A stretch of DNA of 64,000 nt from Gymnopus androsaceus JB14 (lineage: Eukaryota; Basidiomycota; Agaricomycetes; Agaricales; Omphalotaceae). The position numbers were made by a program, and so were the translations under genes. The DNA is taken from NCBI GenBank assembly GCA_009733575.1, contig ML769588.1, forward strand, positions 61,656 through 125,655, in the 5' to 3' direction. Numbering within the stretch: the stretch's first letter is position 1; the number at the start of each line of letters is the position of its first letter. Below are positions 35,284 through 47,298 of the stretch, piece by piece. The notes under the pieces were generated by a model, which saw nothing but the letters and a program-made list of their open reading frames with translations, was not told where the DNA came from and did not search any database.

Positions 35284-36967
35284 ATGTCTGAGCAACCCAA
35301 GAAACGTCTGTATTCTCAAGATCTACTCGTTAGACATCCTTGATTGACCTAAATCATCATCCTTCCCAGCGCTCCCTTTCGTCGCCAATTTCGCTGCAGG
35401 AGCTATCGCAGGTGTATCCGAGATCTTGACTTTTTATCCTCTTGGTGAGTATTAATCAATCGTATATCTTGCGAGTTACCAATAATTCATGATTGCAGAT
35501 GTGGTATGTACTGTACATCCAATGCTCAAACGAACTATTTCAATCCTCGTTCTGGTTGTCCTAGGTCAAGACGCGTATGCAGCTCTCGACTGAAAAGTCG
35601 CAAGGCTTGGTAGGATCTTTCAAAACTATTGTGAGAGAGGAAGGGTACGTCATGTCATATTTACTCGGTCACGCGAGCAACTACTAACGCCTCTGCTAGT
35701 TTCGGACGGCTTTACAGAGGTATACGCAGGAATAAGCACTATTCCTAGCTGCTCCTTGTACTCATCCATCCACCCGCGCATGCAGGTCTCGTTCCTCCAC
35801 TTTTACTGGAAGCACCCAAGCGTGCGGTCAAGTTGTACGTATTCCACTAACGCCGACGGGATGTACGAGACATTCATGCATTCATAGTGCCGCGAATGAT
35901 TTCTGGGGCAAGACATACCTTGGTCTTACTGGAGAGTCCAAGATGAATCAACAGTTATCTGTGTTGACTGGGTGTTCGGCTGGAGCGACGGTGAGCTGGC
36001 TACCTTGTTCTTCATAGCTAAATATACCGATGACGCTTGACCTTTAGGAAAGTTTCGTCGTAGTACCATTCGAGCTGGTCAAGATCAGGTATGTACTGTT
36101 CCTGATCTCGTTCCCTCCTCCTCTTCCTAAAAATCGTTTACGTTTATAGACTACAAGATAAAAACAGCACCTACGCTGGCCCAATTGACGTCATAAAACA
36201 GATTGTCAAGAAGGAGGGGCTTCTTGGGATGTATAACGGGATGGAATCGACTTTTTGGAGGTGTGTATTCGCGCGACCTCAATGAATTTCCACGTCTTCT
36301 GAATAATCATCCTCCAGACACTTGTGGTGGAACGGAGGTTACTTTGGGTGTATCTTCCAAGTCCGCGCCATGCTTCCCGAACCAGAAGTGAGTTGTTGTT
36401 GGTTTTGATCCGCGTTCCGCGTGTATTTCGATCCTACTCACATCCGCACATCGTCTAGACACAACAAGCAACCCTCCTCAATAACTTTATCTCCGGAAGT
36501 GTAGGTGGTTTTGTGGGTACTGCCGTAAACACTCCGTTAGTTCTTTTTCTTCTGTTTTCATTTATCCATCAACTCACGTATATGTCTGTAGGTTCGATGT
36601 AAAACTTTTACTTACCCTACTTACTTGACCATCCTTACGAGCTAACAACTCTCCCTTGAACCCAGGTGGTCAAATCACGTATCCAAAGCGCACCCAGAAT
36701 CGCCGGCGTCACACCTAAATACAACTGGACATACCCTCTCTAGCTATCATCGCACGCGAAGAAGGTATTGGCGCTCTCTATAAGGGATTTGTACCCAAAG
36801 TATTGCGGCTGGCTCCGGGAGGAGGAGTGTTGTTGTTGGTTGTAGAGTTTACGTTGGGGGTGTTTAGAAAAGGTATGTTGTATTATGAGTTTTATGGAAT
36901 GGTGGTGGCGGACGCTGATGTTTTGGCTTTTTTTTTTTTTGTAGCCCTTGGTCCGCCGTATATTTGA
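35284..36967 (+). CDS. ODC1: Mitochondrial 2-oxodicarboxylate carrier (one-base frame break)
   Basis: Inner-membrane exchanger of 2-oxoadipate and 2-oxoglutarate, linked to lysine metabolism. Start MSEQPKKPLPFVANFAAGAI spliced from a 22-base first exon. Three carrier repeats are present with the PxDxxK-type signatures TFYPLDVVKTR, VVPFELVKIR and NTPFDVVKSR, plus GAIAGVSE, GSVGGFVGTAV and the end ALGPPYI. Two signatures are assembled through tiny exons: 35499-35503 (5 bases) and 36592-36598 (7 bases). Near 36735 one base is missing, so WTYPSLAIIAREEG reads into a stop. A partial copy lies just downstream at 37045-37330. The assignment to the ODC subgroup rests on overall resemblance. Confidence 0.87.
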
Positions 36968-37044
36968 TTTACTGTAAATAAAGCATTTGTAGAGTAAACG
37001 CGCTTTTGAGGAACAATTATGTAGAACAAGTTGACTTTGAGCAT

Positions 37045-37330
37045 CGCTGTTCGTTCCTCCATTTTTACTGGAAACCCAAGTCGTATTCCACTAACGCTGC
37101 GGGAACGAGTGCGGCGAATGATTTCTGGGGCGGGATACTATTCCTTAGGTTTTATTGGAGAGACTATACAGCGTTCTGTGCTCAGAAGGAGCAACGGTGA
37201 GCTAGCCCGACCCTAGTTCTTTATTTATCGCCGACGATGCACTACAGTGCGTGGATCAGGTACTGTTAACTCCCAATTCTTGATTTGCGTTCTCTCTCTC
37301 CTTCTTCCTGCGATTAACGTCGGACGGAAC
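37045..37330 (+). pseudogene. Fragment of the mitochondrial carrier gene
   Basis: Repeats pieces of the carrier in order: GTTCCTCCA-TTTTACTGGAA, the following intron (CGTATTCCACTAACGC), the AANDFWG exon, the CGGTGAGCTAGC donor after the SAGAT codons, and then intron-like sequence. Large parts are deleted and no frame is open. It is a local duplication remnant about 80 bp downstream of the parent's stop. Confidence 0.75.
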
Positions 37331-37460
37331 GATCTAATCAGACTGCGATCAAGAGTAGCACTACAAAAACGAAAATACAGGAAGAGGCTATTATAGTAAT
37401 ATACATATCAAGCATTATAGGAAGTTGACCAAAGAAACACAGTTTTAATTAAAAAAATCA

Positions 37461-39135
37461 CTACTCCGCTTCGAATTCATCCACACCCTCAATTCCACTT
37501 GGACCCAGCAATCCTTTCTCCCTCGCCAAGTGTGTCGTACGGCTCTGAAAAGCCGGATCCGAAGGCGGAACGTAGAACTTGTCCACGATAGGTATCTGGA
37601 GAAGATTCATTTTTGGTGTAACCACGACCATGTTGTTCGTCTTGATTTCCATCCAATCAGCTACGAACGCACGAAGTTTGGTTCAATGTACTTGAACTGG
37701 GAGATTGAAAGCATACCTCTTTCGAATGTAAGAGGTTCACTCGCAATCTTTATTATACAACGCGTCAGTGATTTTATAAAGCTAAAAACGATGCGAGTTA
37801 CTTACCATGATGGTGTTTTCTCGTTTGTCGGATTTTGACATCTTGTAATGACCTCTTCCGGGTCCGCCAAACTCACTGAAAGTTGTCCCAGAGGAAAACC
37901 ACTGCATAAAGGTTAAATGTTGTCAAACGGCACCAGCATGCAGCAATGGAGGTTGGAAGAAAAATACCCACCAGCGACGCCGCTTCATCTGTCTTGGACG
38001 ACACATAGCGGGTAGCAATAACTGTTTCCCCATCGGTGACACAGAAGTTCATTAAACTAGGCTAAAGACAAGTGTTACTAAAATCGTTGTACATGATGGG
38101 GATGATTTACTTACCTCTGTTACTCCTGCTTCTTCTGCGTATTGGTTCAAAGATGCTATAGTTTCTGACATTGCATGTCGTAGGATAGCCGTTGTAAATG
38201 ATTTTGCACTCGGATCAGGTAGCTTTATACAATGTGTTAGATCGACCAGATATTCATGTCACGGTATAGATTGTCGAACCTTTGACAAGAACAACGCAAA
38301 GGCCCATTCGGAGTCTAGGGATACTCACTCTTAATCTTTGAAAACAGAAAAATGATTGACAGTGTCCATACCTGTATTCCCATGCACTGTGTTGAAAACG
38401 ACGTCGGGTAAGTCTGCTTGCAGCCTTCTCTTGATAATATGGAATTCCGCGATTCCTCCATTATGCATGAACTGTGAATCCAAAGTTAATTGCATATTCA
38501 AGGGCAGGTCTAAAACAAGCCTCGCACCATGAGTCGTCCGTGTACAAATGGATGGCAATTGTCTAGAGAGAGTGAACCTGCTGTAGTTGCTCGGACATGG
38601 CCACTACACGTTGCACAAGTCAGTTATGTTTCTTACGGTACTAGTAAACGGTGGGACGCACAAGACTAGCGGGGATCTGATTTTTTCAGCAAGCCGAACG
38701 AGATTCACATTACTCCATGCCTAGACTCGGAGGTAAATGTAAGAGGTACTACCCAAAACAAATGAAGAGTTATACAGACCGGAGTAATAGAGGTGAATAT
38801 ACAAGGCTGATTCGATGACTCGGAGTCTTCGTTGTAAGCAGCCTGAGAATCATACCATCCTGCAAAAATATCATCCTCAGCCCCCCATATGACATTTCCT
38901 AGAATTAAACTACTCACCTATACCAAATCCATCACCGTTCATAGGCCTACGACGATCAAGTCGAAGACGACAGTCAAATGCTTGCTTGATAATTGAATGA
39001 CATGGTTGAGTAAGAAGCTGATGATATATTATTGTTTGTTAAATCAGTTGATCATGAACCAAGCGAGACGAAGGTTCTACTTACATGCGACAATTCCACT
39101 GGGGACGTTCCCTTGTAAACGACAAAGCGACACAT
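37461..39135 (-). CDS. DUG3: Class-II glutamine amidotransferase-like protein DUG3
   Basis: Subunit of the cytosolic DUG complex that breaks down glutathione (gamma-glutamyl bond). Start MCRFVVYKGTSPVELSHLLT at 39135; Cys2 right after Met is the usual Ntn nucleophile. RRRPMNGDGFGIGWYDS, CIFTSITPAWSNVNL, FGHVRATTAGSLS, DNCHPF, FMHNGGIAEFHIIKRRLQA, VVFNTVHGNT, LMNFCVTDGE and NMVVVTPKMNLLQIPIVDKF follow in order across several short introns. The protein ends in an acidic tail (VDEFEAE, stop at 37461). All blocks are present, with no frame break seen. The DUG2 partner is not in the window. Confidence 0.87.
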
Positions 39136-39559
39136 TTAATGAACTGAACTGGAGACTCGGAGAAGGTTGTGCAATGCGGATGAATGAAGGTTAGGATGCG
39201 ACTTGGAAGGCAGGGCATCACTATTTGCATTTTAAGTCGGAAAGTTAAGTAAAATCATTATCACCGGCGATTACGGCGATTATGGGGTTTATGCATATCG
39301 GATCTACGTGGGAGTTAGCATACTTGTATCCTTGTAACCGATTTTAGGCCGAGTCCGAGGGAGTTCAAAGAGTACTACTTAATAGATTGTTGGTTAGATG
39401 CATGCATATAATCTCCGAGTCGACATGGCCAAGGCAGGAAGATAGGCGCCCGGGCATTGAACAAAGCGCGGCAGATTATTATAATCATGGTCATAATCAT
39501 CACGATCGCGTATCAAGAAGGATTGGGTCCTAGGGACTCCGAGGGACCGAGTCTTGGGA
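39136..39559. other. DUG3 promoter region
   Basis: About 420 bp without a supported coding frame, up to the edge of the second VPS36 relic. Confidence 0.4.
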
Positions 39560-40370
39560 AGGGCTGTTCTGTAGAATCTAGACGATGTTTTCGTTTTCCA
39601 AGTCGTTTTGTTCAGACGCTCATTCCCGCCGCAGGCTTCGACATATCCCTGGCTTTGACCATGAGCCCGTCCAAATCTTGAAGAGCGCTGGACATGTGGG
39701 TGGATTGAGATTAAGCGATGGATTCAACGGTACGGAAGATGCCGGTTGTCGATATTCGGTAAGATGGGAAGGCAGGGAAATGAGGATACACTCACATATA
39801 CCCGAACCCAAACGAACAGTCTGCTGCACCTGCGCAAGGCTAAGGCTGATAATAACCAGAACCGAGTCGCAAGCGCGTCCCTTCAAACTCCGTTCAAGTG
39901 CAACGTAGAATGGCTTTTGCGGAAGCTTAGCTTGATCATTTGCATCGAATCCGAGTCATCACCATCTTTATCCACGCAAGGAGTCGCAGGACGCGTGGCT
40001 GGCTTCGGTAGCTCGTTGGAACACCTTGCATGTGCGCATGGAGGGATAGTTGAAAAATGTACATGCTGGACAAGAGAATATTGAACTGCGAAACTGGAGA
40101 AGGGAAGCGGGGGCGATTGGTAAGCAAGGTTACTGGTAAATAATCATTGGAGGAGTCGGAGCTAGTCTCCCGTAGGCAGACGCTATATATGACGATCGTT
40201 TGAAACGATGTATATAGAAGTCGGAGCTGGAGTCGGAACAGAGCTTACCCCTAGAAACTCCACAAAGACCACACATCCTCGCAGCGGAAGGACTCTTCCA
40301 GGCGGGTTGCGATAAGTGCAGACCTCGCATTCCCAACCACCCTCGTTGGACAGCGATTGCGCCTGCAACT
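39560..40370 (-). pseudogene. VPS36 relic 2 (zinc-finger part)
   Basis: On the minus strand this is a degraded copy of the middle of VPS36: EGGWECEVCTYRNPPGRVLP (first NZF), a decayed second finger, SFRKSH-like region, ALKRCLKGRAWDSV remnants near 39870 and the ALQDLDGLMVKAR region near 39660. It contains frame shifts and an added insert around 40130-40230. It faces the relic of the VPS36 partner gene at 40590, the same head-to-head order as the intact pair. Confidence 0.8.
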
Positions 40371-40589
40371 ACTTGAGATACAGTGTAACTTTCAGCGACA
40401 AAGTGAATAAGCCACTGTAGTGTTCTGTTTTGGATACATAAGAGAGGTCTAGGTAAGATGATATGCTCGAGAATCTATTGGAAGCATCAATGTAGATTAA
40501 TCTCTGGCTTTGCTCTGGCTTGTAACATGTACCGTATCAGATTGATGCTCGGAGGATTTCTGCGCCCTGTCATAGATACCGACTCCATC

Positions 40590-40860
40590 TTGGGATGTGA
40601 CAGAGCCGCCAGACGATTCTGATTCCAATCACTCTGACTTCGAGTCTGACTCTTCTTCTAAAGAATCGGATACCGATACACCTACACCTACACCTACACT
40701 ACACCTACACCTACACCTACACCTACACCTACGTCTACATCTACATCTAGACCTAAACGTGGTCCACTCATCTCTCAACAAGTCCGCACCGCAAACCAAC
40801 TACTCTCTCGTGTCCTTGTGACAGCAGACGCTAAAGGTGATACCATGCTATAGCCTATCA
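40590..40860 (+). pseudogene. Relic of the VPS36 partner gene, with CCTACA microsatellite
   Basis: Plus-strand copy of the acidic and linker part of the gene at 42891-44264: EPPDDSDSNHSDFES, ESDTDTPTPTPT, then APQTNYSLVS where the parent frame reads TANQLLSRVL. Between them, (CCTACA)n has expanded (about 40677-40750) and shifted the frame. It sits divergently to VPS36 relic 2. Confidence 0.7.
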
Positions 40861-41229
40861 TTTCTTTCCTCGTTGCTTGTAGACTGTAGCATACTCCTTC
40901 CAGGCTCAAATTGGTTTATAGATTGCTGAAACTTCAATGGCTTTGAGAGTTGAGCTGTAGAAATAATTAGTTCAAGTTCTCCGATGATCAGTCACTGATC
41001 AGGAGCTTGATGCGGAAAGTGTCAAAGCGTCTTGTACGATGCCGCATATGCTTCCGTTATGGACATTCAACATCTCGACGACCCAAGTCAAGTAGCAGGT
41101 CATTGCTTACAGACTGATTTCAACGGCAATTCCGAACAAAGCTTGATCCAGTAATTGGCATTCCGTCCATAACAAAATAAAGAAGAACATAGCGTGCTAC
41201 TACTTATGCAGCCTCACTGTGCTGAAATG

Positions 41230-42386
41230 CATAATCGGGTGGATGATCATTAACCACCCCTTGCTCCTCTATTCTTCTCACCCGTTGAAGTATCTCAGCC
41301 TATCCGCTGTTGCAGATTGGCCATCATTCCCCAGTCAGCATGACCATCTGCGAGTCCATTTTGAAGTCTGTTCAACTCTCCACGGAGATTTTCGTCAGGC
41401 TCTGTGAAACATACTGGTCGCCCGTTTCCGCTCTCTCTTCTCTGATCTGGATCTGCCACCTAGATGACAAGTTTGATTAGTTCCTAGGGGTACAGCAAGA
41501 TAACGCATGTACACGCACCTCCTGACTCTAATGAGAGTCGGGATCGCCTAATCGCTGATGAAGGAACACTGTTGTCGTTATAAGTAGGAGGATTACTACT
41601 GAAACCAAGAGAATGAGCAGTGTCAACGTATGCTCTAGATAAATACACCTACAATGGAGAGATAGCCTCAAGTTGAGCATTCCTCAACTGGACGCAACTG
41701 TCTTTTTCTCCGTAGTGCTCGAACCAAGCAGCATATAAGGATGATCAAAAGAAGTAATACAACGCCGACTACAGATCCAATGATTGGTGTCACTGGTTCC
41801 TTGGCATTTTTAGCAGGCTGGGGAGCAGTGATGTGGTAGCAGTGGACGTGGGAGCAGTGGATGTGGGTGAGGGCTTAGGCGAGAGCGAGGATAGTGCAGA
41901 CGGTGCTGTACTGCTACTTGTCTGACTCGCCTGAGAAAGTTGTGTCTTGACTGCAAGTACCACAGTAGAAATGGGACCCATGGTATCGTAGGCAGTAGTT
42001 CCGTTACTGATTTCACAATTTACCGCTGTTGTTCCTACTACATTGCAGGCCTCCGTTACTCCCTTCCGCTTCGTTTTCGAAAACAAATCCAGACGCAGAC
42101 ACTATGTAAGTGTAAGTGATCGCTCGTAGTAGTCGCGTCAGGTCCAGAAGACGGTGGCGGTGACGGCGCCCCCGTAGGTGGTCATTGCACCGCCGTCTGT
42201 TCCAATCAGTTGAGGTTCGGTAACCCAACCCGGCACGACTAATGCAGAGGGCAATTCGAGCTGTGAGACTAGCAGTTTGACAGTATACATAGCCTTGGAG
42301 CAAGTTCAGTTAGAAAATTGGAGACTCGTTTCAGGCTTACCAGAGCATAACGATAGGCCTAACAGAGAGAAAAGCCTATACGCCAT
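41230..42386 (-). pseudogene. Broken copy of PPxY single-pass membrane protein
   Basis: Start MAYRLFSLLGLSLCSGYVYC at 42386, with an intact signal peptide and first intron. The ectodomain is then split between frames: ALVVPGWVTEPQLIGTDGGA, then a stop after VFWT, then TEACNVVGTTAVNCEISNGT. The TM helix region (about 41740-41800) and the cytoplasmic coiled-coil part (about 41250-41450) are recognisable but shifted. Compare the sister copy at 47299-48477. Confidence 0.75.
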
Positions 42387-42890
42387 TGCTCGATGACAGA
42401 AGTGGGGTAACGAAAGGATCTAATTTTTCATGTAGTACTAGGGTATACACTTATTACTTATAGCTCTTCGTCTGAGTTCCTGCCTGAAAATCAGAGAGAT
42501 GTACATCTACGACAGATCTTCTTACAACAATTAAGTAGTACATAACTAGATATACTCAGGACACTTATGCTCATCTTGGTGATCATCTGCCACCAGGACT
42601 CAACGTAACAGATGCCAAGAGCAGAATTTCCAGAGACACAAAATTAAACCCTTGCCTTTCCAGCGTTCGCCTTTACCTTCACTGTATCATCGTAGCCAAC
42701 TCATGGTAGTCGCTTCTTGATGCACCCAGCTGGAACTGAGCTGGCGTCTGCGAATCGCGAATTATCACCACAGGTGACAGCATGAGATGACGTGACATAT
42801 CAAAATCAGAGCATATTCAAATTCATTCGTATAACCGCTGGAGTCTGGACGGTAATATCATATTGACGAACAGTCCTACTTACCTAGACG
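42387..42890. other. Spacer between two left-arm genes
   Basis: About 500 bp between the start of the broken membrane-protein copy and the stop of the VPS36 partner gene. No coding signal was seen. Confidence 0.4.
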
Positions 42891-44264
42891 CTACCACGAC
42901 GAGAACCCAACGATCTTTCCACCCCAGCTCCACCAGATCATCTCGTCTTCCTCGTCTTCCTCCTTCACTCCTTCCCTCCCTTCCCTCCGTTCGTTCTCCC
43001 CCTCGTTCTCCTTCTCAGTCTCCGAGTCATCCTCCTTCCTAGAAATTACAGAGGATGGCCCCGACATTGTCCGTCCAGAAACCCACACCCCTTGGATTCT
43101 CTGCTTTTGCTTCTGCTTCTGCTTTGGCTTTTGCGTTGGTTTGTGTTCGACCTCAACTCCGCTTTCCGTGGTAAGCAGACTCCACCTCAGAGTCGCGATC
43201 AGAGTCGGCCTGCACTTCATCCAAAAACTCTTCCAACATTCCTATCCATCTGGCCCGTAAAATTCACTCGAGGGACCCATGCGGGGTGCGTGAAGCGGCG
43301 GGGTGCGCGGATGAGGATGTGTGTTTGTGTTGGGGCTGTGGGAAGCGCTTTCAGTACTTATTCACAGATATGATTCGAAGAACACGCGTACCTAACTCAT
43401 CTTGCATGCCTCTTCCTTCAGCGTCTGCTGTGGCAAGGACACGAGAGAGAAGTTGGTTTGCAGTGCGAATTAGTTGGTGGAGGGGTTGTGACGGTGGACC
43501 ACGGTTAGGACTAGGTGTAGATGCAGATGCAGGAGTAGATGTAGATGTATTAGTCTTGTTATCTCGATCGGTATCTGATTCCTCAGAAGAGTTCGAGTCG
43601 GAATCGTCTGACTCTGGCGGCTCTGACCCTGATTCGTCCGAGTCGCCTTCTGCTTCTGCTTCTTCCTCTACATCCTCCTCTTCATCGCTCTCATCGCTCT
43701 CTGTCAGCCACAGTTGATGGAATATCATCCCTCAAACCCCAAACCTTCATCTCCAACCCATCAACGGCGAGTATGACTCGCGATTTAGGCGTGCCGATGC
43801 TAGGGCCTACGAGGATCGCTAGAAAGGCTTGGGCTCCTGCTGGGGCTTGTGACTCGTGCCTTTCCTTGTATTTGGATTTGGGCTTGGACGTGGGATGATG
43901 CATTAGAGCACCTCGCAAAAGCCGTCGACAAAGCAGTAAACGTCGTATCAAGGTGCGACGACAACGTGTCGAAAGAGTCGATCAGGTCGCGTTTGAGTTT
44001 CGTTGTGCGGGAGTTGGTTTTGGAGTTTGTGTTGTTTGTGGCAGAAGGGAGGCGGGATAGTTGGGGTATGGGGCTGTAGAATACATAGGATAATGCATTA
44101 GCATTAGCAGTGGTAGTACAACTCGAAGGACGCTGCACGCACAAAGGAACCTGATTCTTGAGAAACAAAACATGGCCGAGTAGACTTGTAGCTAGATTTG
44201 CAGCAATCGTGTCTGGAATAACGTCCACGTCGAGACGGAGTCGGGGGATTTGGTTTGGTGGCAT
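42891..44264 (-). CDS. Conserved acidic protein of unknown function, divergent partner of VPS36 (frame-broken)
   Basis: Start MPPNQIPRLRLDVDVIPDTI at 44264. ANLATSLLGHVLFLKNQVPF is spliced to PIPQLSRLPS. DLIDSFDTLSSHLDTTFTAL, AFLAILVGPSIG and VILAVDGLEMKVWGLRDD follow. After these come an acidic Asp/Glu/Ser tract, PLHQLIRTANQLLSRVLATA, APTQTHILIRAPRRFTHPAW and a final WWSWGGKIVGFSSW. I recall this layout from other basidiomycete hypotheticals but cannot name a function. The frame is lost near 43700 (before the acidic tract), near 43236 (before EEFLDEVQADSD) and near 43155 (before the Lys/Gln-rich linker). It may be decaying or misread. Only 60 bp separate its ATG from that of VPS36. Partial copies lie at 40590 and 46345. 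Confidence 0.6.
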
Positions 44265-44324
44265 GATCGTGGACCGTGGTTAAGTTTCAATGAATTCACT
44301 AGGCGCTCGAATCTACTAGCGCTC

Positions 44325-46163
44325 ATGGCTCTACAACGATTCACCAACTCCGTCGACGGTACAATCCCCATCCAAGCACTCATCTACAACGACGAAGAAC
44401 TCTTCACATCCCAAGATGGAGTCGGCATATATGACGGGTAAGCTGTCCAGCTTTCTCAACTCTTCCTAAATTCCAAGTCTAGCTCACAGAAATCCCCTGA
44501 ACATCAATCGGGTACGGTACATGTTACAAACCAGAGATTATTCTACATCGATGCTTCCAAGAGCGCGAGAAAATCTTTCTCGCTATCCCTCGCACATGTA
44601 TCGAAAACAGAACACTATAGTGGTTTATTCACTTCGTCGGCGAAAGTCACACTTTATCTCGAGTCGCAGTCGCAATCGCAGTCGCAGTCCGAAGAGGGTG
44701 GCTGGGAATGCGAGGTCTGCGCATATCGCAATCCTCCAGGAAAGAGTCTTTCTGCTGCGAGGATATGTGGCCTTTGTGGGGTTCCGAGGAGCTTAAGCTC
44801 CGTTCCAACTCCAACTCTAACTCCAAAGCAGAATAATTCTTCATCTACGTCGATTGATAACCCTCTCTTCCCAATATCATCTGCCTCCTCCGCCCTTCCC
44901 GTCAGCTCAATCGCCTGTCCAGCATGTACATTCCTCAATCATCCCTCCATGCGCACATGCGAGATGTGTTCCACAGAGTTACCGAGGCTAGCCACGCGTC
45001 CTGCAACTCCAAGCGCAGGTCCCGGTCCCCGCATGGATAACAATGAAGATAACTCGAACTCGATGATCAAGCTAAGCTTCCGCAAAGGCGGCGACAAGCC
45101 ATTCTACGTTGCGCTCAAACGCTGTTTGAAGGGACGCGCTTGGGACTCAGTTCCGGGTAGTATGAGCCCTAGTTCAGCAGCAGATGGTGTTCGTTTAGGT
45201 TCGGGAATATGTGAGTATTCTCTCGCCACCTTCTCTCCCTTCCTTCATTTAACATTCCCTCCCTAATCCCTTCCCTTCCCCTCTCATCGAATTTCGAAAG
45301 CCGGCATACTCCACACTGTCGAATCCACTGCCCAATCCCAAACTACCCATATGTCCAGCGCGCTGCAGGATCTGGACGCGCTCATGGTCAAGGCTAGGGA
45401 TATGGTGGCGCTTGCGGCGGATTTAAATCAGCGTCTCACTTCCTCGACCTCTGCCTCTGCCTCTGCCTCTTCCCCAGCTCTGATTTCGTCGTCCACAGCA
45501 GAGTCGGAACCTGAAGAAGCGACCTTCATCCGCTCCTCCCTTTCCCAACTCGGGCTACAGATGGAGAACGCTCCTGTGACGTTGGATATGATGAAAGACG
45601 AACGGAGGTGGGTCGAGGAGTTGGCGAAGGAGTTGGCGGGGATTTTACAGTCACAGTCTCAGTCCCAGAGAGGACTAATGTCTACCCGCCCCATCCTATC
45701 CCTAGACGAAGTCTGGGGCGGGTGGAACCGCGCTAGAGGCGTAGCGCTCCTACCCCCAAGCACATTACTGCAAGTTCTCCCGCACCTACCGGCGTATACT
45801 GACCCACCGATACATATGAGGACTCTCTCCTCGGGGCTTATGGTGCTTCATACGCCGGAGTATGGGAGGGAGGCGTTTGCTGAACGGGTGAAGGGGCTCC
45901 TCACCGGAACCGGAAGGGGGAAGGGAGGGGGGGTGATGTCGACGACGGAGATCGCTCGATACCTGCAGGGCATGACAATCGGTTTGGTACTGGAGATGAT
46001 GAGTGTTGTTGAAGGGGATGGGGAGGTGTGTAGGGATGATGCAAGATCGGTTATTGATGAACGACGCGAAGGCGAAGCGGAGTTGGGAGGCATGGTTGTG
46101 CTGGGTGAGGTCAAGTGGGCAGTGAATGTGTTTAGGGGGTGGGTTTGGGATGGAGAGGCGTGA
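44325..46163 (+). CDS. VPS36: ESCRT-II subunit Vps36 (GLUE, two NZF fingers, EAP30)
   Basis: Part of ESCRT-II, which sorts ubiquitinated cargo into multivesicular endosomes. Start MALQRFTNSVDGTIPIQALI at 44325. Three exons (introns 44438-44482 and 45211-45300) give 567 residues. The GLUE domain (VTNQRLFYIDASKSARKS) is split by two Npl4-type zinc fingers, WECEVCAYRNPPGK...CGLC and CPACTFLNHPSMRTCEMC, as in yeast Vps36. The GLUE part resumes with MIKLSFRKGGDKPFYVALKR. The EAP30 winged-helix part contains EVWGGWNRARGVALLPPSTL and LMVLHTPEYGREAFAERV. A Ser-Gln run sits just before the first finger. It is the intact member of three copies and lies in the loop of the large inverted repeat. Confidence 0.9.
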
Positions 46164-46344
46164 GGCGTGAGTTTACTGATATTACTATTAGATTAGTGAG
46201 GATTCCACACATGCTTTATTTACAGTATAACTACATAGTACATATATCTACAGCGGACCAAGTAGGCAAACCTGAGGGATACAAAAGACGACTCAAAACG
46301 GATACAATCGGGATTCATACTATCAAGTACTTGATACTCGGTGT

Positions 46345-47030
46345 ACTCACAGTATCTACAGCCCCATCTCCCAACTATCCCGCCTCCCCTTCGGATCCAG
46401 CCCCTCCGCGCACCGTCTCCAACGGTCCAAACAGTCCGAAAACCAATTCCAATCCCCGCACCACAAAACAAATGAACCGAAACTCAAACGAACGCGACCT
46501 GATCGACTCGTTCGATACGGCACCGCAAACCAACTACTCTCTCGTGTACTTGGTACCACAGACGCTGAAGGCAGGGGATGCAGGATGACCTGGTACGTGT
46601 GTGCATGGTGTCCTTCGTGTGTCCTTTTTTATTTCGTTCCCTTCTTTCGTTCCTCTGCGTCCCTCATACCTAATCCTGGACCCCGAATACCAACCGGATA
46701 CTAACTGCATGCATACAACCCCAGCACAAACACACATCCTCCTGCGCACGTACTGCCGTTTCACACACCCCGCATGGGTCCTTCGCGTCGGTTTTACGAG
46801 ACAGATGGGGAAAAACCAACGCTGGAGCAGGAATAGAATTAGCAGAAAATCGAAGGAGTGTGCGTTTCTGTGTTATCTAAGCCTTCTGTAGGTGCACAGC
46901 TGGAACTGGAACTGGATAAGGACTCGGAGAACGAGAATGAACTTCGAAGAGAGGGAAGAGAACGAGGACGAGGACGAGGAGTAACATGCTCTGATTCTGA
47001 ATCCTGATCATTAATCGATATCAATGTCGT
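46345..47030 (+). pseudogene. Relic of the VPS36 partner gene (right-arm copy)
   Basis: Begins at the PIPQLSR-like exon (CAGCCCCATCTCCCAACTAT) and reaches RDLIDSFDT. It then jumps by an internal deletion to the codons for ANQLLSRVL (read as APQTNYSLVY out of frame) and DAEGRGMQD. The exon coding PAQTHILLRTYCRFTHPAW follows, and last an acidic tail. Frames are broken and the start exon is absent. Confidence 0.75.
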
Positions 47031-47298
47031 TATCCGAGTATCAGATATCTCGTACTGTTACTTGTAGCTTGCCTGTGATCACGAAGATGATTGTTTTGCA
47101 CAAGTATCAGTATCGGTCGTTAGCCTATAAGATCTGTTGTAGATGTTCATCTCCCACTGTCCCGAGTCTGCATCTCAGGTAGGAATTCAAATCAATAGCC
47201 CAAAAGCTATAAGTATTCAGCGGTCAGCCCGCTACATACCACTGGCAGTGAAAAAGCTGAACCCTTTCGATTGTTACCCCTCCTTCTGTCATCGAGCG

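Larger units (their letters stand above)
40960..43790. repeat. Left arm of large inverted repeat flanking VPS36
   Basis: The reverse complement of this interval matches 46340-48735. It runs from part of the VPS36 partner gene through the PPxY membrane-protein gene and its 3' flank (CGGAATTGCCGTTGAAATCA; CGTAACGGAAGCA-like; AAGACGCTTTG). Divergence is high, with many indels. The arms differ in which gene is preserved: here the partner gene is long and the membrane-protein copy is broken. Limits are approximate. Confidence 0.8.
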
